NCBI RefSeq assembly: GCF_014692675.1
Contig: NZ_JABFCZ010000016.1
Location: 85,789 to 149,788 of the forward strand
Length of the DNA stretch: 64,000 nt
Source: Roseibium aggregatum
GTDB taxonomy: Bacteria > Pseudomonadota > Alphaproteobacteria > Rhizobiales > Stappiaceae
Reading direction: 5' to 3'
Made by a program: the position numbers and the translations under genes. A model generated the notes under the pieces. That model did not search any database and had not been told where the DNA came from. It was given only the letters and a program-made list of their open reading frames with translations. This document shows positions 26,413-34,255 of this stretch, piece by piece (the stretch's first letter is position 1; each line of letters opens with the position of its first letter).

Positions 26413-26963
26413 ACCTTCCGGTACGCCCGGAGTCTCTCCAGGATCTGCTCCGGATCGGCGGACAGGGTATGCAACTGGATCACAAGCGTATCGGTGCCGT
26501 CGGCTTCGCGGCGGGCCTTCCAGTTGCGCATCATCACCTTTTTCCACGCCGGATAAATCTGCGGGCCGGAAACCGCATCGGCCAGCGGCCGCGTGAGCGA
26601 GACTTCCAGCCTGGCCAGTTCGATATTTCGGACAGCGGTGCGGCGCAGGTCGAACTTCCGGATCGACGCCCAGTCGATAAAGCCGATCCGTTCGACGAAA
26701 AAACCGTCCGCATTTGCGCCGATCTGCGGAACGCGCCGGTCGAGCATCGGGTAGTGCCAGAAGGCGACAGCCAGCGGCGCAAGGGCGACCAGCGCCATCA
26801 CCGGCATATCCGCGGCAATGGACACGACCACCAGAAGCCCGCCCAGAAACAGGCCTCCGTATACCATTGCATCGCCACTTGACCTGTCGAAACCAATCGC
26901 GAAGGGAGCCGGTCCCGTCGGTTTCTCCAGATCACTGAACGGATCGGCATCCGTATTGCTCAT
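26409..26963 (-). CDS. Membrane protein of unknown function (PH-like tail)
   Basis: A 184-residue protein with two closely spaced membrane segments (about residues 33-70: GGLFLGGLLVVVSIAAD and PVMALVALAPLAVAFWH) followed by a soluble region whose GFFVERIGFIDWASIRKFDL resembles the strand pattern of bacterial PH-like (YcxB/STM3941-type) domains. That resemblance is weak. Start at ATG 26963, preceded by GTGAGG. No functional clue from neighbours. Confidence 0.65.
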   Translation of the reverse strand: MSNTDADPFSDLEKPTGPAPFAIGFDRSSGDAMVYGGLFLGGLLVVVSIAADMPVMALVALAPLAVAFWHYPMLDRRVPQIGANADGFFVERIGFIDWASIRKFDLRRTAVRNIELARLEVSLTRPLADAVSGPQIYPAWKKVMMRNWKARREADGTDTLVIQLHTLSADPEQILERLRAYRKV

Positions 26964-27039
26964 GTGCCTCACTTCGCCTGCTGCCGGGTTGTCGATCCTG
27001 TAACTTTCAGGTGCTTCGGCAGTGTTGTCAAAGGCGCGC

Positions 27040-27169
27040 CGCACTCAAGCAGGCCGAAGGCCGATAGTGCACAAAATAGCACGCCCGCACTCAAGCAGGC
27101 CGAAGGCCGGTAGTGCACAAAATAGCACGCCCGCACTCAAGCAGGCCGAAGGCCGGTAGTGCAAAAAAT
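27040..27169. repeat. Three tandem copies of a 46 bp hairpin repeat
   Basis: Copies begin at 27040, 27086 and 27132; the first two are 46 bp and the third is cut after 38. They differ by only one or two bases. Each contains GCACT and AGTGC arms around GGCC-GAA-GGCC, so each can fold into its own hairpin. The array lies between the convergent 3' flank of the efflux gene (stop at 27175) and the start of the leftward gene at 26963, in the transcript downstream of the efflux pump. Confidence 0.85.
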
Positions 27170-27174
27170 CATCT

Positions 27175-28374
27175 TCAGACCGTGCCGCGCGTCTCCGGCG
27201 AGCCGACCCGCAGGATTCTGGAAATGGCAAAGGCCATCACCGCACACACGGCGATGGTTGCGACCATGGGCAGCGCGGTGCCGTCGAAGAACGGGCTGGC
27301 CGCCGCGATCATCAATCCGCCGATCACCATCTGCAGCGTGCCGCCCAGAGACGAGGCGAGACCGGCGATGTGGCCGTGCTGATCGAGTGCAAGCACCATC
27401 GCGGTCGGAATAACCAGGCCGAGGCAGGCATTGCCGGCAAACAGGAAGGCAATCAGGACAGGCAGCGACCCCATGCCCGCTGCAGTGAGCGCCAGCAGGG
27501 ACAGTTCGATGACGAAAAAGCCCGCGGTGGCCCAGGCGATCATCCGCGACATGCCGAAGCGCTCGCCGAGACCGGCTGCGAACTGGGAGGAGGAGAAGAA
27601 GCCGATGGCATTGACGGCAAAGGCCAGGCTGAACTGCAGCAGGCTCAGGCCGTATTGCTGGGTGTAGACGAAGGAGGCGCTGGCGATGAAGACGAAGAAG
27701 CTCGCCAGGCCGCAGCCGCCGATCAGTGTCAGGCCCATGAACCTGGAATCCGACAGGAGTTCGCGGGAGCCGGCTACAAGGTTCCTCACATTCACCGGCG
27801 TTCTGTTCTCGGGCGCCAGCGTCTCCGGCAGGGTCGTGGCGACCAAGGTGATGCTGCACAGGGCCGCCACCGCCAGGAACAGGAAGATCGCCGGCCAGCC
27901 GCCAAGCGCGATCAGGCCGGTGCCGGCCAGAGGCGCGAGCATCGGGGAGACGCTGATGACCAGCATGACCAGCGCCATCAGCCGAGTCGCCTCGTAGCCG
28001 GTATGCAGGTCGCGAATGATCGCCCGCGGCACGACCATGACCACGGCCGCGCCGATGCCCTGCACGAACCGGGCGGCAATCAGCCATTCGATCGTCGGTG
28101 CAAAGGCACAGCCGAGCGAGCCGAGAAAGAAGATCGTCAGTCCCACATAGACCGGCAGCTTGCGCCCGACCTGATCGGACAGCGGCCCGTAGATCATCTG
28201 CGAAATGCCGAACGACAGAAAAAAGACGGTCAGCGTCATCTGTGTGGCGGCGACGGACGCATGAAGCCCTTCTCCGATCGCGGGAAGGGCGGGGAGATAG
28301 ATATCGATCGAAAACGGGCCGACAGCCGACATCAGGCCGAGCACGACCGCAGAGCGAAACAAACCGCTGGACAT
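27175..28374 (-). CDS. Bcr/CflA family drug efflux MFS transporter
   Basis: A 399-residue, 12-helix major facilitator. The N-terminus MSAVGPFSIDIYLPALPAI is the Bcr/CflA signature region, followed by ISQMIYGPLSDQVGRKLP, the MFS loop 2-3 motif. Such pumps export bicyclomycin, chloramphenicol-like compounds or other small toxic molecules by proton antiport. ATG 28374 gives the standard N-terminus. The stop is only six bases from the tandem hairpin array, which may act as its terminator. Confidence 0.9.
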   Translation of the reverse strand: MSSGLFRSAVVLGLMSAVGPFSIDIYLPALPAIGEGLHASVAATQMTLTVFFLSFGISQMIYGPLSDQVGRKLPVYVGLTIFFLGSLGCAFAPTIEWLIAARFVQGIGAAVVMVVPRAIIRDLHTGYEATRLMALVMLVISVSPMLAPLAGTGLIALGGWPAIFLFLAVAALCSITLVATTLPETLAPENRTPVNVRNLVAGSRELLSDSRFMGLTLIGGCGLASFFVFIASASFVYTQQYGLSLLQFSLAFAVNAIGFFSSSQFAAGLGERFGMSRMIAWATAGFFVIELSLLALTAAGMGSLPVLIAFLFAGNACLGLVIPTAMVLALDQHGHIAGLASSLGGTLQMVIGGLMIAAASPFFDGTALPMVATIAVCAVMAFAISRILRVGSPETRGTV

Positions 28375-28577
28375 GGTCCGAAGTCCTGGAAAATTCAAAA
28401 TATGAAAACCGGAAAGGCGCAGGCGGCCCGGAACGCGGTGTGATGAACAAGGGCGCGAACCGAATGGATTAAAGCTAAGGGCGGGGATAGCCTGGCACAA
28501 TGGCCGAAACCTGTGTTTCGGTCATTTGGTCCCTGCTGTGGCCGAAATGCCATGCAGGCGGGAATTGATGAGGGAGC

Positions 28578-28601
28578 CCGGTACCGCCGGAGCGGTACCG
28601 G
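28578..28601. repeat. Perfect 10 bp stem hairpin downstream of the RibBX gene
   Basis: CCGGTACCGC, loop CGGA, GCGGTACCGG, 27 bases past the RibBX stop. There is no T tract on the leftward strand, so terminator function is uncertain. A second smaller hairpin (CCGAAAC-CTGT-GTTTCGG) lies at 28504-28521. The rest of 28375-28628 is featureless. Confidence 0.55.
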
Positions 28602-28628
28602 AAAAAGCAGGGCTATAGCCGAGCCGGA

Positions 28629-29948
28629 TCAGTGATCCAGGATCTCGGTTTCCTCGATCTTGATGTCGAACCCTTCCAGCCCGACATAATGCCGCTCGCG
28701 GGAGGCAAGCAGGCGGATGGAGGTCACGCCGAGGTCCTTGAGGATCTGGGCGCCGAGGCCGATTTCCCGCCATTGTTCCTGGCGTGCCTGTGCCGAGCTG
28801 TGCTCTTCGGTTTCGGCTGCCTCGAGCTCGCTGCGCGGGCGGGTGGACTGGCGGGCAACGCCGACCGAGCCTTCGCGCAGGTAGACGATGATGCCGCGGC
28901 CCCGTTCGGCGAAATGCTTCATCGTCGCGTCGAGCGGCTGGTTCTTGCCGAAGACGTCGTCGAGCACGGATTCGAGCTGCAGCCGGACCGGCACGTTGCG
29001 CCCGTCCAGAATATCCCCGTAGACGATGGCGACATGGTGCATCGGGTCGTAGGGGGTGGAATAGGTCATGGCATAGGCCGGGCCGACGATGGTGTCGACC
29101 GGCTGCTCGTTGATCCGTTCCACCAGCCGTTCGGTGCGCTGGCGCCAGGCGATCAGGTCGGAAACGGAAACCATCTTCAGGTCATGCTCGGCAGCGAAAT
29201 CGGCCACCTGCGCGCCGCGCTTGACAGTCCCGTCGTCATTGACGAGCTCGCTGATGACGCCCACTTCGGTCAGTCCGGCCAGCCGGCACAGATCGACGGC
29301 AGCCTCGGTGTGACCGGAGCGCATCAGAACGCCGCCTTCCTTGGCCACCAGCGGGAAGATATGGCCCGGCCGGACGAAATCTTCCGCGGCCACATTCGAA
29401 TTGGCCAGCGCACGCACGGTGGAGCAGCGCTCCTCCGCGGAAATGCCGGTCGTTAGCCCCTGGCGGTAGTCGACGGAGATGGTGAAGGCGGTTGCCAGCG
29501 GCGCGTCGTTTTCCGCCACCATCGGATCGAGCCGGAGCCGGCGGGCGGCGCTGACCGTCATGGGCGCGCAGACAATGCCGGAGGTGTGGCGGATGACGAA
29601 GGCCATCTGCTCCGGTGTCACCTTGGAGGCGGCAACGATCAGATCGCCCTCGTTTTCGCGGTCGTCATCGTCGGTGACGACCACGATTTCGCCGCGCTCG
29701 AACGCGCGAATGGCTTCTGCGACACGGGCCTGGGACACGGGATGCTCCTTGGTTGTGGAAAGGCCGAGAAAGTCATTGGGGGTCACCGCGCCGTTGGTGG
29801 CTTCGGCGATCTTGCGCGCCATGTCGCGCGACACCCAGACATTCGGATCATTGCAAAGCGCTGTGACCGAGGCGGCAGACAGGTTGGCGCGGCGCGCAAA
29901 GGCGCTGCGGCTTTCCCCGTTCTGCGATAGCCAGTGATCCAGTCTCAT
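28629..29948 (-). CDS. ribB: HTH-RibB-X fusion: 3,4-dihydroxy-2-butanone-4-phosphate synthase with degenerate GCHII-like domain
   Basis: A 439-residue three-part protein. Residues 1-65 form an XRE-like helix-turn-helix (SRSAFARRANLSAASVTAL). Residues about 75-275 are DHBP synthase, with DDDDRENEGDLI and RPGHIFPL and SGHTEAAVDL, converting ribulose-5-phosphate to the four-carbon riboflavin precursor. Residues about 280-439 resemble GTP cyclohydrolase II but lack its zinc cysteines (HVAIVYGDILDGRNVPVRLQ in place of the Cys-rich loop), as in the described RibBX variant, so they should not make the pyrimidine precursor. A second start, GTG 29738 (Val71), has AAGGAG six bases upstream and would give RibBX without the HTH. 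Confidence 0.88.
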   Translation of the reverse strand: MRLDHWLSQNGESRSAFARRANLSAASVTALCNDPNVWVSRDMARKIAEATNGAVTPNDFLGLSTTKEHPVSQARVAEAIRAFERGEIVVVTDDDDRENEGDLIVAASKVTPEQMAFVIRHTSGIVCAPMTVSAARRLRLDPMVAENDAPLATAFTISVDYRQGLTTGISAEERCSTVRALANSNVAAEDFVRPGHIFPLVAKEGGVLMRSGHTEAAVDLCRLAGLTEVGVISELVNDDGTVKRGAQVADFAAEHDLKMVSVSDLIAWRQRTERLVERINEQPVDTIVGPAYAMTYSTPYDPMHHVAIVYGDILDGRNVPVRLQLESVLDDVFGKNQPLDATMKHFAERGRGIIVYLREGSVGVARQSTRPRSELEAAETEEHSSAQARQEQWREIGLGAQILKDLGVTSIRLLASRERHYVGLEGFDIKIEETEILDH

Positions 29949-30035
29949 GTCCGTTCATGTACTGCCCGGACCGGCCGGCCGCAAGCCGATTCCGGAAAAA
30001 ATTTCAGTATCACTGAAAAGCCGCTCGGAAATGGC

Positions 30036-30710
30036 TCAAAGCCGGTCGCGGACCGCAGTGAGGAAGGCCTTGAACAGCTTGCGGTGGATCCGCCGATAGA
30101 TCAGGAATTCCGGGTGCCACTGGACCCCCATGGCGAAATGGGCCGCGGGGTCCTCGATCGCCTGCGGGACTTCGAATTCGTCCCGGGCGACGATGTTCAG
30201 GCTGTCGCCGAGCCGGTCGATCGCCTGATTGTGCAGGCTGTTGACCCTGAGGGTTTCGCGCTCGTGGATCCGGGCAAGCCGGCTGTCATTGACGAAGCGC
30301 ACCGTCTTGGCCGGCAGCGGGGTCCACATCTTCGGAACACCCTCGAAGACCGCGCGCACGTCCTGGTGCAGCGAGCCGCCGCGATGAACGTTGAGCATCT
30401 GCGCCCCGCGGCAGATACCGAGCACCGGCATGTCCAGCGGATCGGCAAACCTCAGGATCTCCAGTTCCATCTGGTCCCGCTCCGGATCGAGGCGGGCATC
30501 GAGGGGCGTGTTGGCGAGATAAAGATCCGGGCTGATATCGTCGCCGCCGCCGATGATGAAGCCGTCGAAATCGGTAAGGTCGTACTGGCGTGCAGGCGCG
30601 ATCAGCCGCACCGGTTCCGCTCCGTAAAGCGTCAGCGACATCCAGTAGAACCACCACATGTAACGTCCGCCGCCGCGCGATGTGGTAACGGCTATCCGGG
30701 GTCTGGTCAT
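30036..30710 (-). CDS. C26-type gamma-glutamyl hydrolase / class I amidotransferase-like protein
   Basis: A 224-residue class I glutamine-amidotransferase-fold hydrolase (peptidase C26, PuuD-like). The nucleophile is Cys in LGICRGAQMLN, and the His-Glu pair is in GVQWHPEF; IIGGGDDISPDLY is the C26-type oxyanion region. Such enzymes cleave gamma-glutamyl amide bonds. ATG 30710 overlaps the stop of the amidoligase gene (ATGA), so the two are tightly co-translated, suggesting opposite or sequential steps on one amide-linked compound. Shorter than PuuD (about 254), with a lineage-specific N-terminus rich in W and Y. Confidence 0.83.
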   Translation of the reverse strand: MTRPRIAVTTSRGGGRYMWWFYWMSLTLYGAEPVRLIAPARQYDLTDFDGFIIGGGDDISPDLYLANTPLDARLDPERDQMELEILRFADPLDMPVLGICRGAQMLNVHRGGSLHQDVRAVFEGVPKMWTPLPAKTVRFVNDSRLARIHERETLRVNSLHNQAIDRLGDSLNIVARDEFEVPQAIEDPAAHFAMGVQWHPEFLIYRRIHRKLFKAFLTAVRDRL

Positions 30711-31711
30711 GACAGCAGCAACCATTCGCTGGCCTTCACGGCCCAGGAGTTACTGAAGGGCCATTGATGATGATACTGGAAGGCCTCGCCCATTTCCCGA
30801 AGCAGGTCCGGTCTTTCAGCGAGCTTTTCCACCAGGCACCACCGGTTCCATTCCAGCAGGATGCCCCACCCCGGTTCGCCGAGGCGGGAATCGGGCAGGC
30901 GGTAGTGGAACGTCGGCCGCGTCTTGATGAGGGGATCGTTGACAACATCGAGCACCCGTTTCCTGTCGAGATGGGCAAACAGCGGCAGCATGTCCAGTTC
31001 CCGGTTTCGGGTCGGATTGTCTTCCAGGTAATCGTCGATCAGCGTGGAGAGGTCCGGGGCGTAGTCCGGCGCGACGACCTTGCTCACATAGGGCAGCGGA
31101 AACGGGTCCGCAAAGGCGGCGATCCGGCGGGTCGGATCGACGTCGATCACGGCCCGGAGCCAGTCGGACATCAAGAGATAAGCCTTCAGCATCGCGGTCA
31201 GATAGCTTACGTCCGTCGACACGATTTCCGGATTGAGCTGTGCCCCGAAGGCATAAAGCGGGCTTGAGCGCGTGCTGGACGCGCCGGCATCGTGAAGGGC
31301 GGCCACAAGCGTTTCGACTTCCGGCAGGTCGTCGAGGGCGATCGGCGGACAGGCGACCTCGCAGGGCACGACATAGGAGGAAATATCGCCAAGAAGTTTA
31401 CGGAACTCGGCCCGGAACCGGGTCAGGAACTCCTTCGTGCCTTCCGCCGGTGTTTCGAATTTGTCTTCATCGGCTGCCGAATGGACATACTGGCTGTCGA
31501 GCTCGCAGACGAACTCGCCGAATTTCGTGTCCTTGACGAAGAACCGGTGCGGGTCTTCCTCAACGATGCTGCCACCGAAGAGCGACTGGACGAGCCTGGC
31601 GCCGTCGCGGGCGCTGACGGCTGCAAATTCCAGTTCCACTCCGACCCGGCGCGTCTTTCCGTCCGCACCGAGCGTGTGCGGCGGCCACATCATCTTTTCG
31701 GACAGGATCAT
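30707..31711 (-). CDS. Amidoligase family protein (Amidoligase_2)
   Basis: A 334-residue ATP-dependent amide ligase of the glutamine-synthetase-like Amidoligase_2 fold. The hallmark strand VGVELEFAAV lies near residue 23 (Glu residues bind metal/ATP), with FVCELDSQYVHS and the later LLPLFAHLDRKRV and RPTFHYRLPDSRL typical of the family. ATG 31711 follows GGGAAG and lies ten bases after the methyltransferase stop; an in-frame start at 31750 would overlap that gene. Published comparative work on amidoligases noted such genes beside class I amidotransferase-like genes. The product is unknown. Confidence 0.85.
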   Translation of the reverse strand: MILSEKMMWPPHTLGADGKTRRVGVELEFAAVSARDGARLVQSLFGGSIVEEDPHRFFVKDTKFGEFVCELDSQYVHSAADEDKFETPAEGTKEFLTRFRAEFRKLLGDISSYVVPCEVACPPIALDDLPEVETLVAALHDAGASSTRSSPLYAFGAQLNPEIVSTDVSYLTAMLKAYLLMSDWLRAVIDVDPTRRIAAFADPFPLPYVSKVVAPDYAPDLSTLIDDYLEDNPTRNRELDMLPLFAHLDRKRVLDVVNDPLIKTRPTFHYRLPDSRLGEPGWGILLEWNRWCLVEKLAERPDLLREMGEAFQYHHQWPFSNSWAVKASEWLLLS

Positions 31712-31721
31712 GGCTTCCCGG

Positions 31722-32846
31722 TCAGGCTTCCTCTTTGACGAATTCCGCAACCCGCGAAACGAACGCCGGCATCACGGCATTCTCTCTCAAGCCCGCCTGT
31801 CGGAACAACCCCGTCAGGTCTTCCTTCAGATACGAGGTAAAGTAAGGTTCGTGGAAGAGCTGGGGGAAGAGCGACAGCAGCCCGTCGTAATCCGGAACAT
31901 CGCCGGTCTGCAGGCTGTCGACGAACAGGAAACTGCCGCCCGGCTTCAACACGCGTGCCACTTCCGAAATCACCTGACGGCGCACCTTGGGCGGAAGCTC
32001 GTGGAAGAGAAAGACGCAGGAAATCACGTCGAGGCTGTTGTCGGCAAAGGGCAGGTTTTCCGCCATCGCATTGACGAAAGTTGCCCGATGGCTGTCAATC
32101 CGTTCCCGGGCGACGTTGAGATAGGGTTCTGACAGGTCCACGCCGACGCCCTTCAGACGGGGAAAGGCGGCAAGGGCCGGTTTCAAGAGGCCGCCGGTGC
32201 CGCATGCCAGGTCCGCGTAAGCGACCTTCCGCTGGTCTTTCGCCCGCAGAATCCGGGCAAAGGGAACAAGCGCGCGCCGGCGCATGGCCGCCGTTGCCCC
32301 GGAAAACAGAACATCGACCTGAAAATCATAGAGCCTTGCGCTTTCCTCGGAGAACCAGCCGTCCGTCTGGAAATGGAAATTCTGGCGGTAATAGCGCGGC
32401 AGGTTCTTTCCGAACCGGTCGCTTTCCTCAAAGACCTCCTGATGGCTGCCGGTTGCCCGGCGTTCGGCGACCCTGGGCACATCGGCGAAGAAGGTCCGGC
32501 TGGTTCGGAGCAGTTCGCCCGGGGTCATGGTGCCGTCGCGCGGGGAAGGGTAGTCGCCGTCCTCCACCGATTTCAGATCCGCGGCAAAAAGCTTTGCAAT
32601 GTCGGAAAGCATGCGCCGCTGGGACGGCACCGGCCCGTCCGGAACCGGTTTGGGTGTTTCGGGAAGGTCCGCCTTCAGCCGGTTGTTGATCCGGCGCATG
32701 GCCTCGGAATGCGCGGTATAAAGCGCGATCCGGCTGCCCTGCCGCAGGATGTAGCCGGTCCGCCTGGCCAGTTTTCCAAGAGACGGCCGTGCGGATCGTT
32801 CATTCCCTGAGGTCTCGACAGGTTCACTGGTCTCGACCGGCTTCAT
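31722..32846 (-). CDS. Class I SAM-dependent methyltransferase
   Basis: A 374-residue methyltransferase. The SAM-binding motif I is YADLACGTGGLLKPAL near residue 215, followed by GVDLSEPYL, and AENLPFADNSLDVISCVFLFHELP is the post-motif region seen in UbiE/COQ5-like enzymes. The N-terminal 190 residues are an uncommon extension (about 150 residues longer than a bare methyltransferase) with FQTDGWFSEESARLYDFQVD. It is first in a run with the amidoligase (10 bp gap) and C26 gene. Its ribosome binding site (GAGGGAG) and the few bases before ATG lie in the duplicated rRNA-methyltransferase gene end. Confidence 0.8.
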   Translation of the reverse strand: MKPVETSEPVETSGNERSARPSLGKLARRTGYILRQGSRIALYTAHSEAMRRINNRLKADLPETPKPVPDGPVPSQRRMLSDIAKLFAADLKSVEDGDYPSPRDGTMTPGELLRTSRTFFADVPRVAERRATGSHQEVFEESDRFGKNLPRYYRQNFHFQTDGWFSEESARLYDFQVDVLFSGATAAMRRRALVPFARILRAKDQRKVAYADLACGTGGLLKPALAAFPRLKGVGVDLSEPYLNVARERIDSHRATFVNAMAENLPFADNSLDVISCVFLFHELPPKVRRQVISEVARVLKPGGSFLFVDSLQTGDVPDYDGLLSLFPQLFHEPYFTSYLKEDLTGLFRQAGLRENAVMPAFVSRVAEFVKEEA

Positions 32847-32918
32847 CGGTTCACTCCCTCACGAGGTTGCGCCCGCCTCAATATGGGGTGAGAACACGAA
32901 CTGGTCCACTGGCGTAAC
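32845..32918. repeat. Left copy of duplicated rRNA methyltransferase gene end
   Basis: This 74 bp is a diverged direct copy (about 85% identical, one single-base gap) of 34256-34330, the last codons of the rRNA methyltransferase gene plus the bases up to the next start codon. Read leftward it still encodes VTPVDQFVFSPHIE. It supplies GAGGGAG and ATG for the methyltransferase gene at 32846. Confidence 0.85.
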
Positions 32919-32930
32919 GGATTGCTTCAT
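32859..32930 (-). pseudogene. Remnant of rRNA methyltransferase gene 3' end (23 codons)
   Basis: An open frame from ATG 32930 to TGA 32859 encodes MKQSVTPVDQF and then the end of the RlmD-like protein, with the last residues altered by a single-base gap. It is best read as a scar left by cassette insertion. Because its stop lies just before the methyltransferase ribosome binding site, translation of this mini-frame could help couple expression, but there is no evidence that the peptide itself matters. Confidence 0.6.
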
Positions 32931-33010
32931 CTAAGCGCTAAAAACAATCTTAATTCGCATGGTGACAAGCTGGAGTTGATATGCGAATCAGTTCCAGGAA
33001 GGAGCGCCGA

Positions 33011-33517
33011 ATGTTTACAACTATAGGTTATGAAAAGGCCGATCTTGAAGATTTTATCGCGACGCTTCAGGCCGGTGGTGTCGAAGTGCTTGTCGATATC
33101 AGAGACCGTGCACAATCTCGGCGTAAAGGGTTTTCGAAAACGGCGCTCTCTGAAGCTGTCCAATCGGTAGGTATCGGCTACATCCATGTCAAAGCGCTTG
33201 GAGATCCGAAAGAGGGTCGGGATGCGGCCAGAGCCGGACTTATGGATAAGTTCCGATCGATTTTTCTCGGTGTCATGGATGGTGAAACCGCCCAAATTGC
33301 TCTGGAAGAAGTAAAAGAGCTCGCGAAAGATCGAACCATCTGCCTGATGTGTTACGAGCGGGACCATCATTGCTGTCACCGCAAAATTGTTGCAGATCAT
33401 TTAGAAGAAGCTCTAGGTTGTAAGGCAGTGCACCTAGGGGTAAATGGGAATGCAACTCGAAAAAGCGGAGCAAGACGAGTGTTTTATTCTCGTCAAAGCG
33501 CAGCCGCACAGATCTAG
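33011..33517 (+). CDS. DUF488 domain protein
   Basis: A 168-residue protein starting MFTTIGYEKADLEDFIATL, the standard DUF488 opening, with VEVLVDIRDRAQSRRKGFSK and a cysteine/histidine cluster CLMCYERDHHCCHR typical of the family's putative active site. The biochemical role of DUF488 is not known. GAAGGAG lies upstream of ATG 33011. Base composition is clearly poorer in GC than in the neighbours, and the gene is opposite to the surrounding operon. It overlaps the next gene by 74 bp, so the two work as a pair. Confidence 0.87.
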   Translation: MFTTIGYEKADLEDFIATLQAGGVEVLVDIRDRAQSRRKGFSKTALSEAVQSVGIGYIHVKALGDPKEGRDAARAGLMDKFRSIFLGVMDGETAQIALEEVKELAKDRTICLMCYERDHHCCHRKIVADHLEEALGCKAVHLGVNGNATRKSGARRVFYSRQSAAAQI

Positions 33518-34241
33518 CAAATACTCTGAAACTGTATGCTGTGCTGGCATTGGACGTGATGGAAAATGGCGACGCCAGTATCCGGTACCATTCAGAATTC
33601 TGCAGAGTGATCAAAAGTTTAAGAGATGGAATTGGATCAATTATAGCTACACGACTTCTATTCGAGATAGACGAATTGAAAGCCAAAAGGTTCTGCCGGA
33701 ATCACTTAGCGTGTCCGGTTCGGTTAAGAAGTCCGAGCGTGCGCGCTTCTTAAATCCGCTGGTGCGAAGTTCATTCGAGGAGGCAAATTCGAAGAATGAA
33801 TCTTTGACGATGATTCGACCTGCGCAATTTGAAATCATTCCATTTGAGAAAACATCTCGCGAGATTGAAATCGAACGGCAGAAACACGCCGAACTCGCAA
33901 ATCAGCTTTCGATGTTTGATTCTACTGCCCGACCACTTAAGCCGTGCCCGGTACGCTTCGTAGCTCGCTGGAAAGATATGGAAGGTAATGAGCGGAGGCA
34001 CTCATGTGATGATTGGGAAACTATTGCTGCGTTCAATCGCTTTGAGCGAAACTATAATAGAAAAAAGGCAATTGAGGATATCAAATATAAATACGAAGAG
34101 CAGTACTTTCGAGCAGGAATAGTCTTAACTTTCAGTACTCATAGTCGGAGAAACGTCACCAATGGAACACCTAATCAATGGTTGCTGGTAGGTGTCGTGA
34201 GATTGGATTTTGATACTCAAGGCGACTTTCTGCTTCGTTGA
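33444..34241 (+). CDS. Uncharacterised DUF488 partner protein
   Basis: A 265-residue soluble protein with no assigned function. The N-terminal domain (ECFILVKAQPHRSSKYSETV, CCAGIGRDGKWRRQYPVPFR, then FKRWNWINYSY) matches a pattern I recall from uncharacterised proteins encoded beside DUF488 genes in many bacteria. The C-terminal third is basic and aromatic, ending QWLLVGVVRLDFD. AGGGG lies just upstream of ATG 33444, inside the DUF488 gene. GC content is low (about 40% by eye in its last 200 bases), consistent with recent transfer. No nuclease, transposase or integrase motif is visible. Confidence 0.75.
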   Translation: MGMQLEKAEQDECFILVKAQPHRSSKYSETVCCAGIGRDGKWRRQYPVPFRILQSDQKFKRWNWINYSYTTSIRDRRIESQKVLPESLSVSGSVKKSERARFLNPLVRSSFEEANSKNESLTMIRPAQFEIIPFEKTSREIEIERQKHAELANQLSMFDSTARPLKPCPVRFVARWKDMEGNERRHSCDDWETIAAFNRFERNYNRKKAIEDIKYKYEEQYFRAGIVLTFSTHSRRNVTNGTPNQWLLVGVVRLDFDTQGDFLLR

Positions 34242-34255
34242 CCTTTCGGAGCTCC

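Noticed and set aside
27137..28450. 437-codon second leftward frame over the efflux gene
   Set aside because: Same strand but shifted frame of the Bcr/CflA gene; the other frame has the full MFS motif set.
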